Origin: Bolinopsis microptera
Taxonomy: Eukaryota; Ctenophora; Tentaculata; Lobata; Bolinopsidae
Direction: 5' to 3'
DNA length: 64,000 nt
NCBI RefSeq assembly: GCF_026151205.1
Contig: NC_087074.1
Location: 6,510,001 to 6,574,000 of the forward strand
The notes beneath the pieces are model-generated. The model did no database searches. It had not been told where the DNA came from and worked only from the letters and a program-made list of their open reading frames with translations. Made by a program: the position numbers and the translations under genes. Below are positions 33,901 to 42,615 of this stretch, piece by piece; positions within the stretch are counted from its first letter, which is position 1, and every line of letters starts with the position of its first letter.

Positions 33901-34257
33901 TAAGGCGTTAATAACACAGTATATTATAATATTTAATTACAAAAACCGGTGCTTAACTCCCAATGTTCAAACTAACCATTTCACTCTCAGGAGACTCAGA
34001 AATACGCCCGAGAGTTTGTATGCGACGAGTGGGAACTGAAACCCCCTCTCCGACTGCAAGGGGGCGGCAAAGTAGAGGTAAACGTGGACTGGGTCCTCAA
34101 CAAACTAGGTTTCAAGAACCCTACAGTCACTATCCCCAAGTGGATACAGCGAGGCCCCATGGACCCTTTAGACTATTTTATCAGCGGTTTGGTTAAGACT
34201 CTTGTGTTTCAGCAGGCTGAAATAGTGGCCGAACTTAAAAGTTTGAAGAAATCATGA
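593..34257 (+). CDS. BLTP1: Bridge-like lipid transfer protein 1 (KIAA1109/Tweek), C-terminal 3610 residues, 36 exons; 5' end outside window
   Basis: The family (yeast Csf1, fly Tweek, human KIAA1109) forms a long hydrophobic groove that moves phospholipid at ER-plasma membrane contacts. Exons: 593-718, 2091-2217, 2434-2615, 2724-2848, 3023-3112, 3279-3442, 3767-3931, 4076-6532, 6936-7001, 7382-8957, 9086-9238, 9418-9518, 9811-9910, 11838-11910, 12735-12865, 13114-13230, 13524-13653, 15450-15596, 15796-15939, 20943-21077, 22675-22804, 23953-24107, 24230-25216, 25261-25829, 25947-26201, 26538-26655, 26773-26877, 27023-27291, 27483-28205, 28461-28617, 28729-28911, 29112-29325, 29883-29959, 31374-31509, 33467-33645, 33991-34257. 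All junction phases agree and the total divides by three. The ending with TIPKWIQRGPMDPLD is a near match to the human C-terminus, and the upstream blocks are collinear with it. Exon 6936 could instead begin at 6901, but 6936 fits phase. The excess over the human segment (about 3050 residues) is mostly the 2457-nt exon. Four antisense genes lie in its introns. Confidence 0.93.
962..1519 (-). CDS. Nested small secreted peptide, 82 residues, 3 exons
   Basis: Exons 1519-1349, 1141-1075 and 972-962 join in matching phases (0, then 1) with donors GTTAGA and GTATGT and a good acceptor TTTTCCAG before the last 11 nt. The precursor has a clear hydrophobic signal peptide (MKFFVSLFAAVLVVDLVVS), an acidic patch (EMEEEE), a hydrophobic/amphipathic stretch with IPIPIF, and just two cysteines outside the signal, which could form one disulfide. 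A TATA box lies 76-83 nt upstream of the ATG. It is antisense inside BLTP1 intron 719-2090. It could be a neuropeptide, a host-defence peptide or another secreted effector; I recognise no family. Confidence 0.6.
1595..1602 (-). promoter_or_regulatory. TATA box of the nested secreted-peptide gene
   Basis: On the minus strand the bases read TATAAAAG, upstream of the ATG at 1519. The distance leaves room for a 5' leader of about 50 nt. Assignment is by motif and position only. Confidence 0.55.
4076..6532 (+). CDS. BLTP1: BLTP1 giant exon: lineage-specific 818-residue repeat-bearing loop
   Basis: This single 2457-nt exon is open throughout and phase 1 at both ends. It sits where the human protein has a low-complexity loop of under 100 residues. 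It is rich in Ser, Asn, Arg and Lys, with no transmembrane segment. Four tandem units of about 50 residues (ERYAVSTP...SMYCNES...PHSPNE) start at 4714, 4870, 5020 and 5170. Two longer diverged copies (MIQSAAIPGMET... then YKSAIDGIESEF..SYGVDYYESTV) start near 5407 and 5917. A basic end (RRKSDKKKRSSKR) follows. Donor at 6533 is GTGAGT. It may be regulatory or scaffolding, but no function can be read. Many Ser-Pro and Arg-x-x-Ser sites suggest phosphorylation (inference). Confidence 0.85.
6936..9910 (+). CDS. BLTP1: BLTP1 exons 9-13, including the 1576-nt exon
   Basis: Exon 7382-8957 encodes the repeating beta-groove block corresponding to the human segment around LTIKEIWFSFAAP (here GKISELWIQIATP). 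The block ends with YIQLMFR, which matches the human YKLLNFYSLI area. It also holds a Ser/Arg-rich, poly-basic linker (PPRPPRKKKSKK). Exons 9086-9238, 9418-9518 and 9811-9910 cover DKAEIIGRLQGLKSHI, equivalent to human LEADIGGLTMESELKRI. Junction 6532/6936 uses phase 1 with acceptor CGCAG. The stronger-looking TTAG acceptor at 6900 would need phase 2. Confidence 0.88.
9618..9782. repeat. Intronic minisatellite, units of about 41-46 bp, 3.6 copies
   Basis: Units beginning ATAAGTAAGCTAAA and ending ACACATTTGTTCAG repeat from about 9618, 9659, 9705 and 9750 within BLTP1 intron 9519-9810. Unlike the arrays elsewhere in this gene it does not include exon sequence. Confidence 0.75.
10233..11368 (-). 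CDS. Nested class A (rhodopsin-like) GPCR with an apparent 1-bp frameshift near its N-terminus
   Basis: The 362-codon frame from 11321 encodes seven hydrophobic helices: TM1 with ACNSLILL (Asn 1.50), TM2-TM5, a long charged third intracellular loop (ALETIEETIEEEEKG), TM6, and TM7 with TIVNPVILLIR in place of NPxxY. The DRY motif is absent after TM3, so ligand and coupling are unknown. The frame has no ATG before TM1. An ATG at 11368 opens another frame that reads a plausible extracellular leader (MVSVEGNFDWTVILTP) and would run straight into VITLILGG if one base were restored near 11322. No acceptor lies between the upstream in-frame stop and TM1, so this is either an indel error or an inactivating mutation. 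Antisense in BLTP1 intron 9911-11837. Confidence 0.75.
11838..15939 (+). CDS. BLTP1: BLTP1 exons 14-19
   Basis: Six exons (11838-11910, 12735-12865, 13114-13230, 13524-13653, 15450-15596, 15796-15939). The last two are easily aligned: LTAQLDIHHHELSL matches human FTFELPNHRLRF, and LNHVLLVQNAFMK matches human LNHLVFVQKVFMK. Exon 12735-12865 ends in CACAG|GCATGT, so its intron uses a GC donor; the GT three bases further on would create a stop after joining. The donor of exon 13524-13653 is the founder of the 62-bp array described separately. Confidence 0.88.
11920..12460. mobile_element. Putative non-autonomous element with short inverted ends
   Basis: The left end (TTTCCCGATCCATG) and the right end (CACGGATCGGGAAA) are inverted copies with one mismatch. 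Just inside the left end is a stem-loop: TGACTC and GAGTCA enclose GTGCC-GAA-GGCAC. A duplicated pair of CGACCGTACxTGC words lies near 12015 and 12036. No clear target duplication and no ORF. Located in BLTP1 intron 11911-12734. Confidence 0.45.
13611..15272 (+). repeat. 62-bp minisatellite made of exon end plus 5' splice site, 15 units, split by a foldback element
   Basis: Units start at 13611, 13673, 13735 and 13797 (interrupted), then 14588, 14650, 14712, 14774, 14836, 14898, 14960, 15022, 15084, 15146 and 15208. The first unit is the last 43 nt of BLTP1 exon 13524-13653 plus the first 19 nt of the intron, so nearly every copy repeats CACGAG|GTAAAAC, a usable donor. Copy-to-copy differences are mostly T/C changes in CTCCTTCC versus CTCCCTCC. 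The unit is not a multiple of three and contains TAG, so downstream donors would cause a stop. Confidence 0.95.
13833..14557. mobile_element. 725-bp foldback element with TTAA target duplication
   Basis: The sequence is a near-perfect inverted repeat. The left arm, from GGGGGCCGGGGGGGGTC at 13833, folds onto the right arm ending GACCCCCCCGGCCCCC at 14557, with the centre near 14195 between ATTTTTTTACG and the second copy of the CCAAGATTTTC stem. TTAA flanks it at 13829-13832 and 14558-14561. It sits inside one 62-bp unit, so it arrived after that array existed. TTAA duplication is typical of piggyBac mobilisation, but the termini begin with G rather than the canonical CCC. No coding capacity. 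Confidence 0.85.
16281..17101. mobile_element. 821-bp MITE with 8-bp target duplication (hAT-like) and internal 10-bp satellite
   Basis: Perfect terminal inverted repeats of at least 26 bp begin GGGGGGGATGCAACGTC and end in its complement. The flanking 8-bp direct repeat GTTCTGAG (16273-16280 and 17102-17109) fits hAT or P-type transposases. Just inside both ends is an array of the 10-mer ATTAATTGAC (about 16338-16396 and 16983-17087). The middle has several GGCCACGCCCA motifs. No ORF. Located in BLTP1 intron 15940-20942. Confidence 0.85.
17402..19048 (+). mobile_element. Tc1/mariner-type element, 1647 bp, with inverted repeats of about 350 bp
   Basis: The ends CAGGGTGGCCCATAAG and its complement are flanked by TA (17400-17401 and 19049-19050), the target duplication of the Tc1/mariner superfamily. 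The inverted repeats extend inward to about 17770 and 18670, much longer than usual for mariner. They contain a smaller inverted pair GCCACGCCC/GGGCGTGGC. The interior holds the broken transposase at 17970. Located in BLTP1 intron 15940-20942. Confidence 0.88.
17970..18560 (+). pseudogene. Frameshifted, truncated Tc1/mariner transposase
   Basis: The reading frame from ATG 17970 has an N-terminal helix-turn-helix start (FTAEQRLFVYL), a basic linker and the beginning of the DDE domain with WYSDKA, containing the first catalytic Asp. A 1-bp deletion near 18451 then shifts the frame: the expected HINGYVNSQNAIHWG block continues in another frame to about 18560 and stops. The second and third catalytic acidic residues are missing. 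The protein cannot be active. Confidence 0.85.
19381..20657 (-). CDS. Nested class A GPCR, 374 residues, 2 exons
   Basis: Exon 1 (20657-20558) starts at ATG and ends with donor GTAAGTT. Exon 2 (20405-19381) follows acceptor TTTTCGTAG, and the phase (1) fits. The extracellular leader of about 45 residues is followed by seven helices: TM1 with ISANFLLL (Asn 1.50), TM2 with LSLVSCDLL (Asp 2.50), TM3 ending LVRTVSIV instead of DRY, TM6, and TM7 with SLVNPTIMIF in the NPxxY position. A Cys at the start of TM3 could pair with the second extracellular loop. The C-terminal tail is basic and Ser-rich. Ligand not inferable. Antisense within BLTP1 intron 15940-20942. Confidence 0.85.
20943..25829 (+). 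CDS. BLTP1: BLTP1 exons 20-24
   Basis: Exon 20943-21077 (EINEFLDTI) continues from VQNAFMK as the human protein does (EVNEVIQKV). 22675-22804 has GIDLLATTPSDLAMSL, close to human GIQVTATTPSMRAV. 23953-24107 has DITLGQL, matching NLALGQI. The 987-nt exon 24230-25216 contains FDKALLFYLNFKTAY, matching FDRAVLFWLNYKAAY. Exon 25261-25829 has LEFEMDLDLRLGNGKI, matching FELDIRVEIDSGKC. Between the last two is an intron of only 44 nt (25217-25260), needed because the frame otherwise stops at 25273. A start at 25267 would also keep frame. Confidence 0.9.
21058..21500 (+). repeat. Minisatellite of about 36 bp made of exon end plus 5' splice site, about 12 units
   Basis: The founder is the last 20 nt of BLTP1 exon 20943-21077 (CTTTCACCATGAAGCTACAG) followed by GTAATGAAGAGTTTCA. 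Units recur near 21078, 21116, 21154, 21190, 21225, 21260, 21296, 21332, 21368, 21404, 21439 and 21474. Small length changes (CTACAG, CTATACAG, CTCAAG, CTCAG) sit exactly at the splice junction. Most copies keep AG|GTAATG. Confidence 0.92.
25947..34257 (+). CDS. BLTP1: BLTP1 exons 25-36 and stop codon
   Basis: These cover the most conserved C-terminal part. FPIDIIIMVMNEPSTIKLSC matches human FPVDVVVYVRVQPSQIKFSC. DIGKIALTYDIKRM matches DIGSASFKYDMRRL. WALINLNKIGM matches WALFHLEEPNI. TIFGGGSVEF matches TIFALPRMQL, and YFFLHDLAQRY matches the human MFLHDLVSAY. The final exon encodes VDWVLNKLGF and the IPKWIQRG-MDPLD signature, ending at TGA 34255-34257. Exon 26538 follows acceptor CTTGAAG and is less certain at its 5' edge. 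The donor of 29112-29325 lies in the first unit of the 45-bp array. Confidence 0.92.
26215..26299. repeat. 26-bp repeat, 3 copies, just after a BLTP1 donor
   Basis: The unit GGTTATTGAGGCTGTTTACA + CCAACT repeats from 26215, 26241 and 26267 (the last with a small internal duplication). It starts 13 nt after the exon end at 26201 and includes no exon sequence. Confidence 0.8.
29286..29787 (+). repeat. 45-bp minisatellite made of exon end plus 5' splice site, 11 units, in frame with BLTP1
   Basis: Units start at 29286, 29331, 29376, 29421, 29466, 29511, 29556, 29601, 29646, 29691 and 29743. The founder is the last 40 nt of BLTP1 exon 29112-29325 plus GTAAG. Each copy has CACG|GTAAGA or a close variant, a strong donor. 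Because 45 is a multiple of three, the first six units read through as a 15-residue repeat (KKWLQYACTHDFAHG) until TAG in the seventh (29565-29567). Splicing from any of the first six donors to acceptor 29882 preserves phase 1. Confidence 0.95.
30250..30876 (-). CDS. Nested secreted coiled-coil protein, 208 residues, single exon
   Basis: It starts with a signal peptide (MSWQTTSLLFLGMLQLATG), then a Cys-containing segment (DCGASTACWDDD) and a predicted coiled coil at residues about 30-75 (LESLVSHLQREVADL). A C-terminal domain of about 110 residues rich in beta-type sequence ends RLRVVGYITA. The layout (signal, short coiled coil, globular C-terminus) resembles secreted oligomers such as C1q-like or lectin-like proteins, but I cannot assign a family. 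A TATA box at 30950-30957 supports independent transcription. It lies antisense in BLTP1 intron 29960-31373. Confidence 0.8.
   Translation of the reverse strand: MSWQTTSLLFLGMLQLATGDCGASTACWDDDLRLAKLESLVSHLQREVADLTAAKVQTEAELKITQDIAKSALGDCSSAWNLKRTQIVFPNLEKLALHQTTPTYVETMPTPLPNNTRAVIVQVFCNFWNSGGHAYLNVDIQQEGNEEGGVASVENTHFSVYANTFYYEVMVPWDGTLPDRLKFVVTNSYQTGGTDNWYRLRVVGYITA
30950..30957 (-). promoter_or_regulatory. TATA box of the nested coiled-coil gene
   Basis: The minus strand reads TATAAAAA, 74-81 nt upstream of the ATG at 30876. The spacing would give a 5' leader of about 45-50 nt. Confidence 0.6.
31590..33312 (+). mobile_element. 5'-truncated non-LTR retrotransposon (Jockey/CR1-type) in a BLTP1 intron
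   Basis: An open frame 31593-32843 (416 codons) begins inside the reverse transcriptase domain. It has YFDFAKAFDSVNHDIL, GVPQGSILGPLLF and LYADDTKIW with the catalytic Asp-Asp. The endonuclease and the start of RT are missing, as expected from incomplete reverse transcription. A non-coding tail ends in ATTTAATAAAAAAAAAA near 33312. It is in the same orientation as BLTP1 within intron 31510-33466. The RT frame has no stop or shift, suggesting a recent insertion. Confidence 0.85.
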
Positions 34258-35754
34258 TAGTGACTTGGTTAGTTGTCACTGCAGTTTACTGGTTCTTTAG
34301 CGGTTAAATCTGAATCCCAATCTCCTGTACATGAAAGATACTAAGATCCTAAACAAAACGTTTCTAGCATTACATTAACTAAGTTGCTTGATTAGTTATG
34401 TTAACAGTGCTTAGTGTAAAAATTAGGCACAGTTAATTAACATCTTATAAGAAGCTACCTGGGGTCGAAAAAGAAGGTTAAAATTTGTCCTTCACACAAG
34501 TTTGAACGTTATTGTTACCTGTTATCGTTATACGTTGCATTTAGGAATTGACTGGTCGATGATTGTTATTAAACAATACTTTTTTGTTAAATTATTTTTA
34601 CAACTTTATGTGCTATTAGTTCGATGTTTGATTCAGACTTGGTCTCTGCTTGTGAATGTGAATTGGAACAGAATTTACTTTTGATTTTTAATCTTAGAAT
34701 ATTTTCGAATTATTGTTGAACAAAGTATAGTTAAAATGGGTTTGATTGTCATTTGTTTTTGAAAATTGTTATATACAGTTGGTAGTTACTAATTTCATAA
34801 TTTACTAACTCTTGCTTATTAGTAATCGTAGGAAGAACTAGCTTTTGTTGTTACTCATGGTTTTGTCTGTAGTTGAGAACAGCTTTGTAAACTATAAGTT
34901 AATATGTTAATTTTCTAATATTCACGAAAATGTTCCCATTTTTCTATCATTACTTATACTATTCAAGTGATGAGAGGATTCTATAATAGTCACAGTTTGC
35001 TCAGATCTGTTATGATACAGTAAAACCCTTGTTTCTATTTATTGCGCCCGCGTCTGTTCCCCTTTCTCCAAATTATGATTATTCTGAATCTTATTGGAAA
35101 GATTGATCAGAAATGCTCTCTCCCTCTCTTATCTCTACAGTTGCTCTGTAACGAGGATCAGATGATAGTTGATAAATCAAGCTATTAATTATTTTCTCTC
35201 CCCCAAAGCCCGCTGTAATCGTGGTTTTACTGTATAGATACGATGTGTTAGACTGTAAACTGACTGTCAAACTTTAAAATTTAAGTATAAGAAAGGACGA
35301 CACAAACTAAATGTATGATATTTGGTGCCTAATTTTGATTCTGTGCAGCCAAATAAATGTTTTGTTTTCTTTTATGTTGACGGACTTCGAATTTATAAAT
35401 ATGGTACTTGTAGTTTTTCAATTTAACTAATTCCGTTATTGTAAACAGCGATTTTTAATTCGGTTACTCTCTCATTCAGTTACAAAATTTTAAAATGTGC
35501 TGGCCGTGGTAAAAGTCCTCTGTCTTGATACTACTTCATGCTAGAGCCATGGAAAGGGGTCAAATTCAACCATGGAGTGACCAAACATTTTCTGAGGATT
35601 AATATAACTTATTTTACTAAATCATAATGATTTTAATTATGAATAAGCCAAGGGCTGGCGAGGTATATGTTTTAGATTTGTAAACAGCTACTTTCTTGAT
35701 GATAATATAGTAATATCGAGAACAGAAGTGTCCACTGTATTTTACGGCAGTATG
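34258..35754 (+). other. BLTP1 3' UTR and downstream sequence
   Basis: AT-rich, with no convincing coding exon. A polyadenylation hexamer AATAAA lies near 35352, about 1.1 kb after the BLTP1 stop, and is a candidate 3' end. Nothing else is recognised here. Confidence 0.5.
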
Positions 35755-36890
<1,136 letters not shown>

Positions 36891-39800
36891 TTAAGCATGA
36901 GAATCTCCATCAGACATCGCTCTTTCATTTTCTCGCTTCTCCATAGTTGAAATTCTCTCAGCAACGTTAATGGCAGCATTATCTCCTTTGACTCTAGCAC
37001 GATCTCCCTTTTCTTCCATTTCCAAGTTCTCCTCCTTGAGTCCCTCCGTTTTGTCATCGCCACTCTGTTGTAGCTCTTCGGCTTTAATTTTCTTTTGTTC
37101 AATTCCCTCATTATCTCTTCCAACATCTAGTTCGTCCTCTTGTACGTTCATCTGCTCAAGCGTGTCAGTTCCATTTGCCATCTTTTGTTGTAGCTCATCC
37201 ATTTTCACTCTCTTCTGCTCAAGTAAAACATTTTTGGTTCCATCATCGATTCTATGTTCTTCCGCTTTCATTTGCTCAGTTGCTTCAAATTCTTTATCAA
37301 TTGCAAGATTTCCTGGTACTTTGGCTAGATCCTTTGCTTGCACTTTAACTTCTTCAAGTTCAGTTGTGTCCTGATGTACTTCTATTCGAGTGAATGTATC
37401 ATCTTTTATTTGTTCCTCTAATTGCTCTTTTGCTGGTTCTCTCGCCAATGCCTTTGATTGGACTCTCACTTCTACAAGTTCGATTGGTTCCTTATGTTGT
37501 TCGGTTGTTTTCGGCTGTAGATTTTTATTCTGTGTTACAGCTCGCAGAACAGTATCATGAATTCTTTGTTGCTTTCTTGGCTCTTTGGTCAACTTCTTTG
37601 ATTGTACTTTGCCTTCCCCTAGTTCTGTAGTTTCTTCTTGAATCCTTCTCCTGAATCGAGCTACTGCTTTTACTGTTACAGCTGAATTTTTAAGTCTGTT
37701 ATGTGTTCTTCGTAATGCAGTCAGGAAGAAACTTGTCAAGGCATCATCAAACAGGAGGGGGTTGATGATGGAGTTAATGGGAAGAACTATCATTGAAAAG
37801 TAACCGTACCATGGGGTGGCGTCCACCACCTCTATGGAGTGAAGAATGCAGATAGAAATGAAAGGCAACCAACAAGCAAAGTCAGATGCTATGATAAGAG
37901 ATATTCTTTTGTTCATTTTCGAATTCCTCTTTTCGACTTGGCGATCGTTCTGACCTCCAGTAAGTTGTCTTGATGATTTGATTGAGATAAACCCGATGAG
38001 GGTATAAGACATTGTAATTATGATGAAGCATACAAAATTGAGGAGAATAAGTGCCCAGACGAACATTCTTTGAGGGTCATCGTTTTTGACAAAGTATTTG
38101 AAGAGGCAAACTCCATCGTTTCCATAGAAATCAACTTTTTTTTCTTTCACTGTGTGGTCTTCGTAGTTAAGATCATGAGAAAACATTTGCCGTGTCATCT
38201 TGTTTATCAAGTCCCAGCTCAAGGTTGTTGCTTTCATTCTTCCATAATAACCTTCCAAGGTATTGAACATTTGCTGTTTGTTAGGTGTTCCAATGAACAA
38301 ATGTAATTCCTCTGGAAACTTTAGCGCATTTACGAAAAAGTCTTCAAATTTTCCGATCAGTGGAGTCACAGCAATCGCTGCTGAAGCAATTGCGATTGAA
38401 CAAATTCCTGCTGCTATTTGAAAACCTTTTTTAACGTTGACCTCTCCTGGAATCCTCATTGGGTTCCATATCCCATGAATTCTGATGAGACTCAGCACCG
38501 TCATGGAAAATAAAGAAATTTGAGATCCAATTGTGCTGACGATGCCTATTGCTGAACATTTAACACTTGTGATCCAATCAATCTGATGGACACAGTAACC
38601 TTTCTTGAAGATAATTGTATCATAAACAGATATCACGATAAGATAGCAGCCAATCAAGAAGTCTCCAGAAGATATGAGAATAATGAGGGATTTGTTTATC
38701 AGTGCAACTGAGGTCTCACATCGTCTCAAAGTTCCAACGTTTTTCACTATAATGACTAGATTTGCTAAGACTGCGAATATTCCGATAACCCAGGACATCA
38801 CTTTAAGAAGGTTGTTTTCTAGGATTTCTTTTGAACACTCAGCGTTGCATTCGTCTGATAAGTTGAAACAATCAAAGACCCCGTCACATACTTTTGTTTT
38901 CGGAATGTAATGGTCTGCAGAGCATTTATAATGGTTTGTGCAAGAGTTCTCATCAGATCCGTCTTCACAGTCTTTTACCAGGTCGCAAACTTTCGAGTAA
39001 TCTAAACACCTGATTTTATCGTCACAAATAAAGTATCTGTTGGTGTATATATCTTGGTATGATCTGGTGACAAAAACAAGGTATTCGTTGTTTGCTATGG
39101 TACCGACTCTGTTAGGAAATTGGTCCGGGCAATATTCATACCTTGGTATGTTCCTGAGAGGACATGGCGAGTTGGCACATTTGTTGGTACAGCTTGTATA
39201 TACATACTGCTCCCCAAACAAGTTGTCACAAACCTGTTTGCTGCTTGGAAGATGCAAAGTAGTTTTTTTGTCGACCCCGAAAAAGGTATGTTCTGGGAAT
39301 ATGAAGAGTTTACTTGTGCAAACGCTTTTTTGTAGTTCGATGCTCTTTAGACCTTTTTTGCAATAAGACATCCGTTTGGTAAGGCCTTTGTCCGTAGTTA
39401 AGAGATATACGGACTTTTCGGTAGAACTTCGGGATTGAATGCAAATTTGGTTTTCGTTGCCACAAGTTTCAATTCCGTCACACAGATCTCTTAACTCCAC
39501 GTAACCCGGTTTTTCATAATCATTAAGGCAGACGAAAATGTTTTTATTCTTGACAAATCTTTTGGTCCTGCCGATTCCACACGTTGGCCATATTGGCATC
39601 TCATCACTTCCGTCCACACAATCTTCGACCCCATCTTCCAACCAAGACAGTGGCAGAGTTAATTCACCTCGGTTCCCGACTCTTCTTTTACATGTTCCCT
39701 CAGTTTGGGATCTGCATATCAGTTGCTTTTCATCTACATTTCCATCACAGTCTGGTTCACCATCGCACAAGAAGTGCTTATGCAGAGTGCAGGCTTTTGA

Positions 39801-42148
39801 TATTGGATAACACACTTTATCTATGCCATCATCACAAATTTTTTCGTTCGTTTTAAGGCAAATCATGTACTTAGAAACTGTAGACAAATATCCAGCTACT
39901 TTGCAAATGATACCAACTCTTGATGGGTCGGTACAGTTTGAATGACTCTCGACAAATTTCTCACAATACATGCCTGTACTATCGGGGGTCAGTGAAACCC
40001 AGTGAAATCCAGCTAGTGGGAAACATTTGGTGAAATTATGTACCGGTACAGTTTCTGAAGTAACTTTATGTTTACAAGTTTCTATAGTGTCAATTGTGAC
40101 CTGACAATTTGCTTCGTCCTCTCCGTTTGGACAATCTTTCTCTCCATCGCATATGTATTGTGGAAACAAATGTCTAGATTTGTCGCCAAATTCATCTTTG
40201 CAATACATGCCATATTCATATCCATTACATAAGGCTTCATCTTCGCAGTAATATTTACCATCACCAGCCATGTTACCCCTTCGTGCTATACATTCGTCAT
40301 CGCAAATCGTATGTTTACGTATCAACTCCCCACTAGGTACTTCCACCAAATCATTCGGACATTCTGCTTCATCAAGTTTAGAAACGGGGCAGTGCACATT
40401 ACCATCACAAATACCATTCCTATTCTCAAGAATACGTCTTGTGATAAGGAAACTATTATATTTACACAAATAATTCTCGCACAAATACTCATTATTGGTT
40501 ATTTTTCCAAATAGCGCTTGATCGCATGCCTGATAAAAGTGCGGATCCTTAGAACAGATCTCTCCTGTCAACATAAAACTATCATCTCTGTAGATTTCTT
40601 TAGAATTGTGACACTTGTAGAAGGTTCTGAAACCTTCGTAACCGCAGACGTACTTAAGGAAACCATGATATTCTTTAATAGCACATGTTCCTGAAAAACA
40701 TGATTAATTTTAGGTCCCATTTTCTCAGTGAAATTTACGACTTGATTACAGATGGAGAAATGATTAAGCTTAAGGACTTGTCTCAATAAAAAATTTTCAG
40801 GAACTATAACTATATGTATAAAATCATGTCAGGTTAATTAGCAGAAGTTGCAAACCTTCACACACATCCACTGATTCATCCGATCCGTCTTTACAGTCTT
40901 CACGTCCATCACAGAGTGCCACTAACCAAGGAACACATTGTAGTCCACCCGGACACTTTACAAACCGCCGCGGGCATGTGTATTCTGATATGGTCATTTT
41001 ATGTACATATTATACAACATATCTCAATTAATTTAAACCTTACTTCTAGCTTCTGTTAAATCGAATATATCTTTCCATTGGAACTTGCACGACCCAAAAT
41101 ACAGCTTAATTGATAAGAATATACTCAGAGTTACGAGAAATATGTACAAACCTTTACAAAATTCCGGTGATTCGTCTGATCCGTCATTGCAGTGTTCATG
41201 TCTATATTTAGTACAGAGTCCCCGATTGTTAACACACTGTAGTCCATCGAGACACTTTGTACTGCCTTCCGGACATGTGTATGCTGAAGTGGTCATTATA
41301 CAAAATAAATCGATACATTTAAACTTTACAGTTACTTCTGTAATCTGTTAAATCGATTTCAAATATATCTTTCCGTCGGAACTTGCACAATTCAAAATAC
41401 AGCTTACTTATTAAGAATTTACTCAGAGTTACGAGAAATGTGTACAAACCTTTACAAAATTCCGGCGATTCGTCTGATCCGTCATTGCACTGTTCATGTC
41501 CATCACAGATTAATTCTGTGTCAACACATTGTAGTCCATCTAGACACTTTGTATTGTATTCCGGGCATGTGTATTCAGATTCTGATGTGGTCATTATATT
41601 GAATTTAACTTAAATAAATTTCAGGACGATGAATTGTGGGCGACGAAAATTTCAGCCCAGACAGAATTTAAACTAACTAACCGGCCACGGCATTCACCAA
41701 ATTTAAAAAGCTCAGTTCATCCCGGTCCCGGGTAACAATTTTTCATACTTCTCACACTTAATTTCGATCCCATCCTACCGCTGATGTACTGGTAGTGGTA
41801 ATTTGCATTTTAAGACAATTCTTGGGGTATTGCTATGATAAGATTGTTGACAGCCCTTGGGCCCTTTATAATTATACTTAAGCCATTTTCCCTTCTCTGC
41901 TCATAATTGAGGCCGTTCATGAATTAAATTACTCAAAGTTTGGTCCGTCTACATTGGGACTGATGTGATCTACCATAATCTTTACAAAACCCTTCACCTG
42001 TTAAAAACGACTGGGTCAGGTTGATCATCAAAAGGAGCAGTATGATTAGCTCTATCTTAACGAAAACCATTATCCACTTGGGGCTGTACTTCATTTCATT
42101 CTTCTGAGGAGATGATATATTGGGACCTTGAAAATTGAAATTCGGCAT
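36891..42148 (-). CDS. LDLa-repeat G-protein-coupled receptor, 1447 residues, 5 exons
   Basis: Exons: 42148-41998, 41581-41450, 41283-41152, 40984-40856 and 40690-36891. Every junction is phase 1 and the total divides by three. Exon 1 encodes a hydrophobic leader (IELIILLLLMINL). Exons 2-4 each encode one LDLa-like module (CNDGSDESPEFC). The last exon adds a Cys-rich ectodomain with further calcium-cage motifs (CDGEKDCPNGEDEANC, CDLVKDCEDGSDENSC, CDGVFDCFNLSDEC). Seven helices follow: TM1 FAVLANLVIIV, TM2 with SSGDF, TM6 with CWLPF, and TM7 with INSIINPLLF. A Lys/Glu-rich tail of about 270 residues with coiled-coil character comes last. This recalls GRL101/relaxin-type LDLa receptors but lacks leucine-rich repeats. 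Ligand unknown. Confidence 0.88.
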
Positions 42149-42615
42149 CTAGCGTCACCTTTCCAATGTCGCCAACTAGCGTTACATGACGCTAGAAGTA
42201 GATGACGCTATCTAGCGTCATATAACGCTATTTGCATAGAATTTGTGGCCTTTTTGTGGGCGTCATCCAACGCTAAATAGGTAGCGCTATATGTCGCCGC
42301 GACATCTAGCGCTATCTAGCGCTATCTAGTACTAGATGTCGACATCTGACGACATCTGACGCGGCGACATCTAGCGCTAGATAACGCTATCTAGTATTTA
42401 GCGCTACATGTCGGTTCGCGACAGTTCACGCTATCTAGCGCTATATAGCCTTAGATCAAGATGGCGACATTGGAAAGGTGCCGCGCAATTGGCGGCAATG
42501 TCGCTAATTAGCGCTATTTAGCGTCATCTAGCGTCATCTATCATCATGTCATCAGGCGACATCTCAAGCTAGATGACGCTAGATGACGCTATATGAGTAT
42601 GACGCTAGATGTCGA
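42149..42615. repeat. Palindromic word field (TAGCGCTA / CTAGATGACGCTA) with inverted ends
   Basis: About 470 bp are built largely from a few self-complementary words: AGCGCTA, CTAGATG/CATCTAG, GACGCTA/TAGCGTC and TGTCG/CGACA. There is no fixed period. CACCTTTCCAATGTCGCCA at 42156-42174 recurs exactly inverted at 42462-42480, giving a possible 325-bp element with a related tail. It abuts the ATG of the LDLa GPCR, so it lies in that gene's promoter region. GC content is higher than the surroundings. Confidence 0.75.
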
